Shown: in pieces, positions 23,901 through 33,743 of the stretch
Layout of the letters: each line of letters starts with the position of its first letter
How positions within the stretch are numbered: the first letter of the stretch is position 1
DNA from: Gremmenia infestans
Taxonomy: Eukaryota > Ascomycota > Leotiomycetes > Helotiales > Hamatocanthoscyphaceae
NCBI GenBank assembly: GCA_032629725.1
Contig: JAFEVB010000022.1
Span: 310,001-374,000, forward strand
DNA: 64,000 nucleotides
Reading direction: 5' to 3'
The notes under the pieces: model-generated
Seen by the model: the letters and a program-made list of their open reading frames with translations, nothing else
Database searches by the model: none
Told to the model about the DNA's origin: nothing
Translations under genes and position numbers: made by a program

Positions 23901-24300
23901 GATCGCAAGTTCTTTGGATGGTCCCAAGCCCAAGCCTCCAAGCACGAATTGTGAGACTGAAGAATAGCAGCCCGGCACAGACTTTTGACTGAGGGCTCCG
24001 CAACTCGGATAACGAAGGGACGGCATCAACATGATTGACTCCGTATAAAACTAGGGCTGCGCATGTCGAATACGTCGACATAAGGATTGTAATAATGCCA
24101 TAGTCAATGGCTCCAGCGACGAAGTAAATGAGCACAATCTCATGGTTCCAGTCGTACAGATCAAGTGGATCTGGATATCTCAGAACACATATATCCCAGA
24201 CCTGCATAAAAAGGGGGCTTTTGACAAGGTAAAAGCTGTCGTTCTGATGCGAGGTGGAAACCCGGTCAGCAAAGGCGCCAATGGAGTTGAGGAGTCCCAT
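20944..24300 (-). CDS. HET-domain protein with N-terminal multi-pass membrane region
   Basis: Exons complement(20944-22898, 23043-24300) give 1070 residues. The 144-nt intron (GTATGC...TTGCAG) lies inside the HET domain and joins PKYTAVSY to VWGSSEAN. Residues about 50-250 contain at least four hydrophobic segments (YFVAGAIDYGIITILM, AGLLFFSLTI, LCILILLLCPALAWHLLF, LPYLVVVLVVAVG), so the N-terminus should be membrane-embedded. The HET domain starts near residue 380 (RLFRLLEVDPS) and has its canonical marks: YTAVSYVWG, FWIDAICIDQSS, EQIAIMAGIYKNA and VTVWLG. The C-terminal 600 residues include RVYALLNLSG and a MQGCMVGDEVCLFEGSGLPFVVR ending usual for large HET proteins. HET domains trigger cell death after fusion of incompatible hyphae in several fungi. 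The specific partner here is unknown. Membrane fusion ahead of the HET domain is uncommon. Confidence 0.88.
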
Positions 24301-25034
24301 TTCGATGCAGCAAGTTGCGAGATTGATTCCGGATTTTCCTATACTTCAACTTGTTAACAAGCAAGTTCTGATCTGCTCATTCTCCAGCGTGTGATGGTTG
24401 TATGTGTGAACATTCTTTGCACTCTATCACAGATACAGAACAGCTTTCGTGGAGCTGAAATGCAGCGTTGGGGCTGTGTCGATGTCGATGACATACCAAG
24501 GTGGCAGCTGAACAGGGCACTGGAAAGGAAAATCGAATATGAACGTCACAAAAACTCTAGGATGGTAACAGAACTATATTTCTCATTACTGTAATAATAA
24601 CGGGTGAGAAGAGATGGAGCCTGTGAGGTGAGAATGGAATGAATGAAGCAACCGCTTAGTCATTCCGTTGAAAAGTGGAGTGGAGTGGATGCGCAACAAC
24701 CTCAGATCGCGATTTGGCCTGCAATGGCAAGCTTTCTATTCACTACCCACCAGGTACCTACCCACCGCACCCGCAAACCCACCCAAGTATTCTTACTTCG
24801 CCATCCTCCATTTGATCCTCCATCAGTGCCCCATCCCATATGACAACTGTTGAGAGATACCGACCTCCGCGCATCGATTTCCCCTCAGATGCGCCCTCAA
24901 ATGCTCGACGATCCCATTCCACCTTCTCAACCATAACAAACATTCCACCAGCAGTACCATCACCACCACAACTGTCGAGAAACTCTCCTCCTCGAGAACC
25001 CCATCCCCAGGCGGAATCGTCACCTACAGTGAAG
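24301..25034. other. divergent promoter between HET and cyclin genes
   Basis: No separate gene was seen. Part of this DNA (24840-25034) is open in frame with the cyclin, but its content (Pro/Ser-rich, no homology to cyclin N-termini) suits a 5' leader better than protein. Confidence 0.45.
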
Positions 25035-26564
25035 ATGGCGTCGGAGGATTCGAGCCAATGGATCTTTACAGAAGCCGAAATTTCAAGCTCACCGTCCATC
25101 GCCCATGGCATCCCACCCAAAGATGAGCGCTGCTTGAGGGCAAAGGGCGCGAATTTCATACTTCAGGCGGGCATATTACTTAAGCTTCCGCAGCTGACAA
25201 TTGCCACGGCCAGCATTTTCTTCCAGCGTTTTTATATGCGTGCCAGCATGGACCAGTCCAAAGTCGGCGGCATCCACCATTATGTACGTTCTTCCCAGAC
25301 GCAGACCCCCTCTACATCAGCTTGCCCTCCGTCGAAGCTTCCTCGCTCTAAATCGCATGCAAACCTTATGGCCAAGGATCCTCAGGCTAATTATGAACCA
25401 ATGGAACAGACTATTGCAGGGACTGCCCTATTTCTAGCTACGAAAACCGAAGAAAATTGCCGGAAGACAAAGGAGGTGGTTATTGCATGCGCAAAAGTCG
25501 CACAGAAGAACTCGAATCTAGTTATCGATGAGCAGTCGAAAGAATACTGGCGATGGCGAGACAACATACTACTCTTTGAGGAGCAGATGTTGGAGTTCCT
25601 CACATTTGATGTCGTTTTAAAATCACCTCACAACATACTCTACGAAATACTAAACAAGCTTCATATCGAAGAGAATAGAAAATTACGGAATGCGGCATGG
25701 GCATTCTTGAATGATGGATGTCTTACGACGTTGTATCTGCAAGTACCCTCCAGAGATTGTGCTATTGCTGCTGTATACTTCGCAGCGGGGTTTACTGGGG
25801 AGACAATACCGGATGACGAGAATGGAAACCCGTGGTGGGAGCGAGTTGGTGGGCGACCAGACAAGATCACAACAGCGACAGGAATCATGTTCGAATTCTG
25901 GACTGAGAATCCTCTACAGAGATCCGAGAATCCGTATGAGCAATCTCCATTTCCTTTTGCCAGTGAGGAAGATCTCCACAGAAGTCGCAGAAGGGCATCT
26001 TTAAGGGCCGATGCTGGAAGCAACGAAGATACTCCAAGCCCAGGGCAATCACAGCCAATGCAGAATGGCCACAGCCAACAGAGCCAAGCAAGCACAGCAC
26101 CGGCTGTCAACGGTAATGGAGCTGTAGCTCACAACGACAAACTACTTTCACCTAGACTAAACGCTGAGACTTCGGTGAATGGTTCATCGGATACTGCGCT
26201 GAAAGAAGCGGCGAATGATCCGGCCACGCACTTGTCCACTGGAGGCTCTGCTATTTCAGCAGCTGGTCCTCTTGGCGAAGCCCCAAAACCAAGTCCGAAG
26301 CGTAAGAGCCCTGAAGATGGAGACAGGGAGGAACCCCCTTCCAAGAGATCCAAGAACATTTCAGACAGCTCGGAGGAGTCTGCAAAGACGCTAAGATCCC
26401 AGAATACTTCAGACAACTCAGTGGAGTCTGCAAAGACATTAGTGGCTTCGGACACGAACGAAGCGCCAGATTTGGAGGCATCGGGGCCCGTTGTAGAAGC
26501 TGATGCTCCAAAAGAGCCTGTTGCTACGGCTGAAGAGAGTGAGGAGGGCGAGCTGGAGGAGTGA
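25035..26564 (+). CDS. transcription cyclin, cyclin T/K-like
   Basis: Cyclins of this group bind a Cdk9/Cdk12-type kinase that phosphorylates the RNA polymerase II C-terminal domain. I propose ATG 25035 (MASEDSSQWIF) and exons 25035-25283 and 25410-26564, 467 residues; an in-frame ATG at 24840 would add 65 residues. Residues 5-200 form the cyclin box: SQWIFTEAEI, RAKGANFILQAGILLKLPQ, ATASIFFQRFYMR, GTALFLATKTEENCRK and EEQMLEFLTFDV. The 126-nt intron (GTACGT...ctaattatg...AACAG) is a multiple of three and has no stop, so retention would insert 42 residues between IHHY and TIAGTAL in the box. The C-terminal half is disordered and acidic, with a 16-residue repeat and a KRKSPEDGDREEPPSKR nuclear-localisation-like stretch. 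It ends in an acidic tail. Confidence 0.9.
   Translation: MASEDSSQWIFTEAEISSSPSIAHGIPPKDERCLRAKGANFILQAGILLKLPQLTIATASIFFQRFYMRASMDQSKVGGIHHYVRSSQTQTPSTSACPPSKLPRSKSHANLMAKDPQANYEPMEQTIAGTALFLATKTEENCRKTKEVVIACAKVAQKNSNLVIDEQSKEYWRWRDNILLFEEQMLEFLTFDVVLKSPHNILYEILNKLHIEENRKLRNAAWAFLNDGCLTTLYLQVPSRDCAIAAVYFAAGFTGETIPDDENGNPWWERVGGRPDKITTATGIMFEFWTENPLQRSENPYEQSPFPFASEEDLHRSRRRASLRADAGSNEDTPSPGQSQPMQNGHSQQSQASTAPAVNGNGAVAHNDKLLSPRLNAETSVNGSSDTALKEAANDPATHLSTGGSAISAAGPLGEAPKPSPKRKSPEDGDREEPPSKRSKNISDSSEESAKTLRSQNTSDNSVESAKTLVASDTNEAPDLEASGPVVEADAPKEPVATAEESEEGELEE
26355..26450 (+). repeat. 48-bp in-frame coding repeat in cyclin tail
   Basis: Two adjacent 16-residue units, NISDSSEESAKTLRSQ and NTSDNSVESAKTLVAS, are encoded at 26355-26402 and 26403-26450. 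The Ser/Glu-rich units carry CK2-like acidic phosphorylation context and probably arose by replication slippage in a disordered region. Confidence 0.85.
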
Positions 26565-27357
26565 ATATTTTCCTTGTATAAGATTGGTATTTCAGCGAGG
26601 CGTTCAAGGTCATGGAATCCATAGGATCCAGGGAAAGGCTGGCGTTCGGAACTCTAGACTGGGTTCATTTGTTTCTGTGTACGGTAGGGATGGCCAGATA
26701 GCACTGTGACTGCCAGACTTCGGAATTACAAGGGAACCACGTGGGAAAGCTTATCTACTCAAGCCATCCCAGACGAGTGCAAATCTGCCTAGCAATTTAG
26801 CTGACAACATCCATCTCAAATTCAACGGCAATCTCACGACGGATAAACTGGTTTAAGCATGTGAGGTATTCCATCAATTCAATTCATTCCGCATACCATC
26901 ATATCCATCCTATAATATCTTATTGTGTCCACCCATCCATCTCTCATCTTCATATTGTACATGTCGTCCATCTATCTATGCCTTGTGTCTCGTATTCTCT
27001 TCTCGTCCCTTGTATCCATATTGTCATGAAGAACCTATTAGTAAACAAACTCCCAACCAACTCCAGCTGCTGAAATGAAAGAAATGATATAGGAACATAA
27101 GACCAAGCTGGTTGTGCATGTCTGTACGTAGACGACAGGTAAAGTTCGTGAGACATGAGATGCGTCCTCTGGTGAATGGAGCCGGTGTTGTTTGCTTGGT
27201 GCCGGGCGCGAGATCGAGGTGGGAGTGGAGTGAATTGTCGATGATGGGCTGAATGTGCCATGAAAGAAAGGAAAATCGAAGCAAGTCTGACGTGAGTCGA
27301 ATCCAACATCCCATGCCCCTGTGCTGTGCTCCGAGAAACAAGACAAAAATAAGAAGC
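26565..27357. other. 3' region between convergent genes
   Basis: Nothing coding was supported. A stretch rich in CATCC/CATC words (about 26870-27000) is probably untranslated or intergenic. Confidence 0.5.
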
Positions 27358-27951
27358 TCAAGCCCTAACAACCCTTCCCTTCCTCTCCCCCCTCCCTTCC
27401 TCAAAAGCCCCCTTAGCCCCCTCAACCCTCTTTCTAAAACCCTCATTCCAAACCCTCAACTCCTCCGTCTCCTTCTCCATGCGCCCCAACATCCACCTCG
27501 CCGCCTCCAAAACCTTCATATTCCCCCTGCTTTCCCTCAGTCTCTCTTCCAATGACCCGCCACGCTGCAGCAGTGCCGCCCTCAGCTCATCGATATCGGA
27601 AACAGAATATATATGTCTTCTTTCGTCGACCTTTCCGCTGATGACGATTTTGAGGAGCGCACTAAGATCCATGTCGTTTTTGTTTTGCTTGTTGTAAATT
27701 TCTGCGTACGTGTGCAGGGACGCGAAGAGCTTGTTAAGGTGTGTGGTAAGCGGGAGCATGGTTTTGGCGTGCAAGGCCATGCGTGCTTTGTGCTCGGAGT
27801 GGAGAGCAGTGATGGCGGCGAGGGCTGTGTTGGCGTTTGTGTTTGTGTTAGAGGTGATGGTGTTTTGTTTACGGCTTCCTGTCCCGATCCAGGCTGAGGT
27901 TAGGGTGAGGAGGCTGAAGGTTAGGAGGAGGATGTGGTGGAAGAGGTGCAT
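27358..27951 (-). CDS. small secreted helical protein
   Basis: A single exon of 197 codons starts at ATG 27951. Residues 1-20 are a signal peptide (HHILLLTFSLLTLTSA). A short Asn/Thr-rich linker follows (TNTNANT). Residues 45-190 are strongly helical and charged with coiled-coil character (LEERLRESRGNMKVLEAARWML, then KETEELRVW). There is no cysteine and no recognisable domain. It could be a secreted structural or orphan protein. The signal peptide and the long uninterrupted frame are the main support. Confidence 0.7.
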   Translation of the reverse strand: MHLFHHILLLTFSLLTLTSAWIGTGSRKQNTITSNTNTNANTALAAITALHSEHKARMALHAKTMLPLTTHLNKLFASLHTYAEIYNKQNKNDMDLSALLKIVISGKVDERRHIYSVSDIDELRAALLQRGGSLEERLRESRGNMKVLEAARWMLGRMEKETEELRVWNEGFRKRVEGAKGAFEEGRGERKGRVVRA

Positions 27952-28620
27952 TTTGACGATTGAGTTTGGGTTGGGTTGGGTTGGTGTGGTAGATGATATC
28001 CTTTTCGGGAAATTGAGTTGGTTTGGGCGTTTGCGTGTGCGTTGCTGGAGCAGAGCGTTGGTAGATCGAGAACGATGGATGGTCTTTGAGATTTCAGCTC
28101 TTTATTCATATCTTGGGGGCTTGGAGAGTGATTGAATTACCAAGAGGTACTGTACAAACTCTCTATTTTGCTTTTCTTGTTGTGCTTGTGCTCGCAGTCA
28201 GTGTTTTGGGGATCAAAGATCGAAGAGCCAGGAAAGACACTTGGATGTGGAAGGCGTAGGGAAAGGAAGAGGGAGCGATAGAATGAATTTTAATATAGAA
28301 AAGCAAAAGGTAAATTGAATGCAAGATAGTGCTTGTTGAAAAGAAAATTGGTGGGATTGTACAAAGCCCCGGTGAATGCACATGAGGGAGCGGAAGCGAG
28401 GTGGCAAAGGGGTCGATCACGTGGATAGAATTGTCATTGGCAGTCCGTTGTTCGTTGGGCTGGTTCTGAAAGGTCGTTATCGAAATCCCTATAGAAATTA
28501 TCGTAACTATAGGTAGGGCAAAGAAAAGACCTGTAAGGATGTAGTGGCTTGAGAACACTTGATACGTTGCAAATATACATTACATTACATACCGAAACAG
28601 CAAATGGGTATATCCATATC
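27952..28620. other. intergenic region
   Basis: This is the upstream region of the secreted protein and the 3' side of the F-box gene. Short frames on either strand are not supported as genes. Confidence 0.5.
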
Positions 28621-30816
28621 CTAAAACAGTTTCTCCAATGGCATCTCCCTCCACCTACCCCTCTCAGTATGCCACCATCTATCCTTCCCTTTGCCTTTAC
28701 TCCTCTCCCCAGCTTCCATGTTCCAATTCCCCGTACAGTTATCCCTCAAGTTCATTTCATCGCCTCCATCAAGCAATCCTCCCGCACCTTCGATCCCGCA
28801 AATGGCCCCATCCATACCATCTACGTCCGGTCTCAAGCTGTAATTGATCTTACTGCCTAGGTCTCCGATAAAGCCACCCACTTCGAACCGCTCTAAGAAT
28901 TGTCCTTCTGGGTCCCAAATTATAATATGATATTGTGGTGCCGAGACAGCGGTGTCAATGCGGCGCTGAGCTGCCCTGCGAGCAAGAGAAAGGCTCATCC
29001 CCGTAGCTTGCACGTTGCTTTCTGCAGAACATCGTGATTTATTCTCCAAGTTCATCGAGAAGGCTGAACGCGTCAGCGACAGCTGGGAGGTTGAATCCCG
29101 GGATCCAGATTGGCTTCCAGCAGAGAAAGGCCGTGTTGGCGCAGCAAATGGCATGGATGGAATGCTTTGTGAAAGTGGCATTCCACCTTGGGAGCCTCCA
29201 TTTCGGTACCGATCTCCAGGCAGCTCGATGCGGTCTCGTGGTTTACAGAGCTTCTGTAGAGAGCCGTCAGAGTCGGTTGGTGCGCGGAGAGTCCTCAGGG
29301 CTGGAAAGCCAGAAAATGATATGGCTTTGGAGAGAATCTCGTTCGCTGTAGTATCCCCCGGGTTGGTGAATTCCCAGTGGAGATATTGAAGAGTCGACGA
29401 TGCTAGATAGGGGTGGAGAAAAATGTCAACGTCTGCCGGCAAAGAGGGCGACGGTACCTGCGAGACCGTAAAGTGTGTAAGAGACTTCAAGTGGGAGAAA
29501 AGCCGCGCGAGGACTGGCAAAGACAGAAGTGGTAGTGAGTTGAGCGAAAACGATTTCAGACTATTAGACTTCCCGGCTGATGCGAAGGATGACAAGCCAT
29601 TGTCGGTTACGCCCGCGAGGTTGTCAAGTCGGAGGGATCTGAGAGGTGGTAGCGATAACAAAGTGGTATCATTGAAAGACGACTCCGAGAAAGAAGAAAC
29701 ATGCAAATTCTCCAACGCAGGTAGTTGCTTCAAAGTGTCGATGAGAAGAGGAGAGTCGACTATCCCACCCTGGTTGCAGTGTAGCACGAGGGTCTTGAGA
29801 TGAGACCAGTTCGAATGAAACATCAGAAAGTCTATGCTCTGCTCGGGCAGAAGAGAGTTTGGTGCAATAACAGGAGTGAGATAATCTGAATCGTCCGAAG
29901 GTTTGTGATGGTGCTGCCGTTGAAATGGGCTTTCGGAAATGATCCATACCCGCTCCTGCAACTTCTTCCTTGTAGAAAGTGCATGCACAAATCTCGGAAA
30001 TTCATGAGTATAGGCAGGATGAAAGCCAGGAAGTCGTTCCAAATTCGGGCACGCCATTATGACCGAAGCAACCTGATCCAAGTATTCATCTTGATCCTTT
30101 TTGTTCTTTGCCGCAACAGGCATAGCAGGAACTTTCAATATCTTTACGTATTCGGCGAGATCAGGCCTCGCTCGTAGCGTTCTTCGTAGAAGTTTCAGTC
30201 TCGTACCATACTTCATTTTGAGCTTCTTCTTCGTGTGCAAAATCGAATCATTGCCAATGAGCTGTACATCCTCGTAAAGAGTAGTCCTAGCAGCACCCCA
30301 CCACTTCTTGCAACTCAAACTCAAAGAAGTCAAATCTCGCATCCAACAAGTCGAGCAACTTAGACTCCCGGCATCTAGATGCACCTTCTTCAATTCGGCA
30401 AGCACAACTAGCAGAATTTCCTCTGGTAGGTTTCCGAACCCCTCTCCAGGCGCCTTTGGTGTATATTTCGTTCTAGTTGTTGGGCCTGTAGGGCTTCGTG
30501 GCCTTTTAGACAGTCGTTGTGGGGTCATCAGCGTCTTTCGTCGGCCCTTTCCACCATCGCTGTGCTGTGAATGGGAAGATACTTTTACAATAGGCTCCGT
30601 ATAACTACGTCTGGCACTCGTCCACTTATTAGTTGGCGAGTGCACAGGCGCATCATTCGAAAAGGAAGAATCCTGACTAGTCCGACTCGAGTTATAACCA
30701 GCCGAAGAGCTGACACTCAACGGGCTCTTATTTCTAGATTCGAAGCTGGATCGTGAGGTGGTGCTACTACTCCCAGCAGAGCCAGGGCGTGCCAATGTTC
30801 GAGGAGATACCATGTT
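28621..30816 (-). CDS. F-box protein with leucine-rich repeat-like region
   Basis: The frame is open from about 31148 down to the stop at 28621, but the first in-frame ATG is at 30816 (MVSPRTLARPG). The upstream 75 codons to 31041 look coding (SSARKHKSSASYPICS), and an AG sits just before them, so a short upstream 5' exon is likely and the true start is unresolved. From the ATG the protein is 731 residues. The first 110 are Ser-rich and disordered. An F-box follows (FGNLPEEILLVVLAELKKV, then LTSLSLSCKKWWGAARTTLYEDV), then LRR-like spacing of Leu (LENLHVSS, LRSLRLDNL, LKSFSLNSL, LTHFTV). F-box proteins link substrates to SCF ubiquitin ligases through Skp1; the substrate is unknown. Confidence 0.85.
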   Translation of the reverse strand, partial: NMVSPRTLARPGSAGSSSTTSRSSFESRNKSPLSVSSSAGYNSSRTSQDSSFSNDAPVHSPTNKWTSARRSYTEPIVKVSSHSQHSDGGKGRRKTLMTPQRLSKRPRSPTGPTTRTKYTPKAPGEGFGNLPEEILLVVLAELKKVHLDAGSLSCSTCWMRDLTSLSLSCKKWWGAARTTLYEDVQLIGNDSILHTKKKLKMKYGTRLKLLRRTLRARPDLAEYVKILKVPAMPVAAKNKKDQDEYLDQVASVIMACPNLERLPGFHPAYTHEFPRFVHALSTRKKLQERVWIISESPFQRQHHHKPSDDSDYLTPVIAPNSLLPEQSIDFLMFHSNWSHLKTLVLHCNQGGIVDSPLLIDTLKQLPALENLHVSSFSESSFNDTTLLSLPPLRSLRLDNLAGVTDNGLSSFASAGKSNSLKSFSLNSLPLLSLPVLARLFSHLKSLTHFTVSQVPSPSLPADVDIFLHPYLASSTLQYLHWEFTNPGDTTANEILSKAISFSGFPALRTLRAPTDSDGSLQKLCKPRDRIELPGDRYRNGGSQGGMPLSQSIPSMPFAAPTRPFSAGSQSGSRDSTSQLSLTRSAFSMNLENKSRCSAESNVQATGMSLSLARRAAQRRIDTAVSAPQYHIIIWDPEGQFLERFEVGGFIGDLGSKINYSLRPDVDGMDGAICGIEGAGGLLDGGDEMNLRDNCTGNWNMEAGERSKGKGKDRWWHTERGRWREMPLEKLF

Positions 30817-33743
30817 CGTAACTACTCCCCAAGGGAGGAATGGAGGCGTAGACGAAAAGCCTAGGTTCTGAGAATGGGAAGCCGGAGAACAAATAGGATA
30901 CGATGCGCTTGACTTGTGCTTACGCGCTGACGAGAGTGAGGCGCGGGCGTTGCGAGTTTTGATATCCTGATCACTGTATCGTCGAAAACCTTCTTCCTTC
31001 TGCTGTCCTAGTCCTCGCCCTCGTCCGAACTGCCCCTGCAATGATTCAAAAGGCCAGAAATCATTTATAGGTGAGGAAGGTGCAGAGACAAAGCTTGGAG
31101 TTGATATTATTGAGATTGAGAAAGGAGGGAGGCTTCTGCTTGATATTTAGCCCCAAGGCCATCTCGACGATAGGCAATCATAATCTAATTTAGAGAGCAA
31201 CACGGTAGATTATAGGATGGCGCTTGAATAAAAATGGCGAAAGGAGGACCCCGATCGTCCATATTAGGACGCATCCCTCTTCCTGCTACAACGAGGTACG
31301 CGCTTTGACGAGGGGTTGGAGGGCCAGTAGGCCTAAAGTGGAAATGGAGTGGGTTTTAAGATGAAAGTGGATCGAATTGGGGCAGCTAGGGGGGTGGTCA
31401 CCACTTGGTAGCGCAATACTCGCCGCGTACTACGCCTATTTATGGCTACCGTGGCTTGCGTTTCTAATAAAATGCTCCGAAGGATAACAGCTCACAATCT
31501 CCTCATAAATAAAATCAAACATGGAGGCGGCAACATACCTAACAGCGGGAGCATCGTTGCTATTGCTATTGGAAATAACATTGTTGCCCCTACCAACAGG
31601 TATGGCAAGGGCGTCAAGGGGTGAAAGAAGGCTTCGATTTTGCGGGTTCATGCTTCTGTCTCTCCTGCAGCTGTCAAGACTACGGTACGGTGCGGGGTGA
31701 CCAGGGAGGGATCGCGTTGGCGCCAAATTGCCGGGGGACAATGCTTCTTGTCTAAACGAGGAGTACCAGCTTGAAGCACCTCGAATGCTACAACTGCAAC
31801 GCACCGGACAATACAGCCTTTCTATATATCAACGAGAGCCCGCCTACTCTTGGAAATCATGCATGTCAGTCGCACAACACATCGCTGAAGAGTTGCGTGC
31901 TACCTGCTGCGGCTGCATGCTCGAGAACTTCTCAGCCTTCAATCATCGGCACACACTGCCTCCACGTTTCCTAGTATCTGCTGTATTACTGGTTGCTCTC
32001 TTCCACATCTCAAGGAGGATTCGGAATCATGCGCTTAAGTAGCTCTGTTTTCTCGCCGGGTCATATTGGCGGGGCCACATCGATCTTGACAGCACGTTCT
32101 CCGTGATCTTTATGGATGCCTTCCCCACCTGTCTCCCGGGTTCCTCTCTCAGCCTTCTTCAAGACCCCGAAGTCAAGCCACTCTGCCATATTCTCCTGTG
32201 GCTTTTACTGCCCCAAAAAGCACCTGAGTCAAGTTGCTCGAAGTAGCGCTACGTACGTCGAGCGCGAGAAGAAATATAGATTCATGTCCGATTCAAGAAA
32301 GCCTTTGCTGTGTTTGTCGATGGGAGGGGAAGATTATAATTGTGCTGAGCTCTGATTTCTCCAAGGCAGCAAATCATGTTTCTCTCCCCGTCCAAATGGT
32401 TCAGCTCAAGATACTGCAAGGCAGGAAGGATCAAGCGAACACATCATCGCGTTGTTGGCAATATTTGAGCTCGGTTCTTTTGAATCCTTTTCGATAGTTT
32501 CCTAAATCTGGGATCTAGAGGTTTCCTTCTAAGGAAAGCTCATCCAGGCAAGAAACTGGAATTGCAAAAGCGTTTTGAAATCCAGAGTTTCATCTTCATA
32601 TTAAGAGGGCTGCCTCGGCCCGACCCCGTCTAATAGGCAAGGAACCATTGCTCAGTCATTGGTAGCAGTGAAAATCGCAAGTGTCTCGAGGCTGAGATGA
32701 GTGTGTGGAGAGGAGGTGACCAATCCTTGATGAGTAGCGATTACACGTGACGTATACTGCTCGGATCAAGGCCCCAAATATGCGTTTCGTCCCGGAGTGG
32801 GAGGTCATGCTCTCAATATCCATGTAAATGCAGATAGCCGATATAGTGCAAGAGTTATCAGATGGACTTCTCTCATTCCTCTCTTGGATGTCGAAATAAT
32901 TTCTTGAACATCCCTGTCCCCCATAGCTTGTCTCGCCTTCGCCCGAGTCCGAAGCGTTAGGGTCAGATCGTTCGTCGTTCAGTATAAGGCTGAGGTCCAT
33001 CTTGGGCAAGCGTTCTGTCGAATTTATTAATTGCGATTCCTAAAGCATATATCAGCATGTACATCTCGACTAAGAAAATTGCCCCTGAAACTGTACTCAC
33101 GTTCCCCCGTATTATATATCAAGAAACCCTACAGTTGGTTGGACTGAAAGCCAACCATTCCTCCTAAGTTATATGAAATATTGAAGGAAAGAAAGAAAAG
33201 AGCGGAGTTTCCTTGGTGTCGTTGTGGGCAGGAGCGACATTTGGCAGCACGTTTTAGAAGCGACGATACCTATGATAGTATATGGAGGAACAAAGGCAAC
33301 TTCTCTCTTCTCGTGCCATAAGAGCTGGTACAATGCTCGCTAATCTGTCGAATACTCTCAGCAGCAGACTTAGATCTGAGCAGACTAACACAAGGCGGTT
33401 CTGGGCTTTCCTACGATATCTTCTTCCTGGTCTGATGAACTATTGCGCAACGTGAACAAGCGTCGCGACCCAAAATGCCTGATTTGATCTGACATCTTGG
33501 AAGGCTAGATGTCGCAAGCTTCTGTTGCAAAGTAAGCCAGTGTGATTGCTGACAAAGAAACTATCCGCGTTGCATCACTTGGAAGTATCAGGAAGGAAAA
33601 CGAACAGCTTTCATTTTACTCGTGTATGCATCGCTGACCCTATGTACTGTATTTGTTCGTCCTATGCAACAGCTTCCTGACTCGCGTTTCGAAATTGCCA
33701 GTGATTCCGTCTGTCCAAAAACCGCAGTGAACTGCAGCTACTA
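30817..33743. other. 5' end of F-box gene plus gene-poor intergenic region
   Basis: About 30817-31041 is probably coding for the F-box gene (see that entry). Beyond it I see no gene with recognisable domains. Only the minus-strand frame ending at 32656 has some protein-like character and is listed separately. Confidence 0.45.
32656..33000 (-). CDS. weak hypothetical ORF
   Basis: A 114-codon frame starts at ATG 33000 (MDLSLILNDERSDPNASDSG). The first 25 residues resemble the start of some fungal nuclear proteins, but the rest has no recognisable pattern. It has no clear splice partner, and the surroundings are gene-poor. It may be a relic or chance. Confidence 0.2.
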   Translation of the reverse strand: MDLSLILNDERSDPNASDSGEGETSYGGQGCSRNYFDIQERNERSPSDNSCTISAICIYMDIESMTSHSGTKRIFGALIRAVYVTCNRYSSRIGHLLSTHSSQPRDTCDFHCYQ

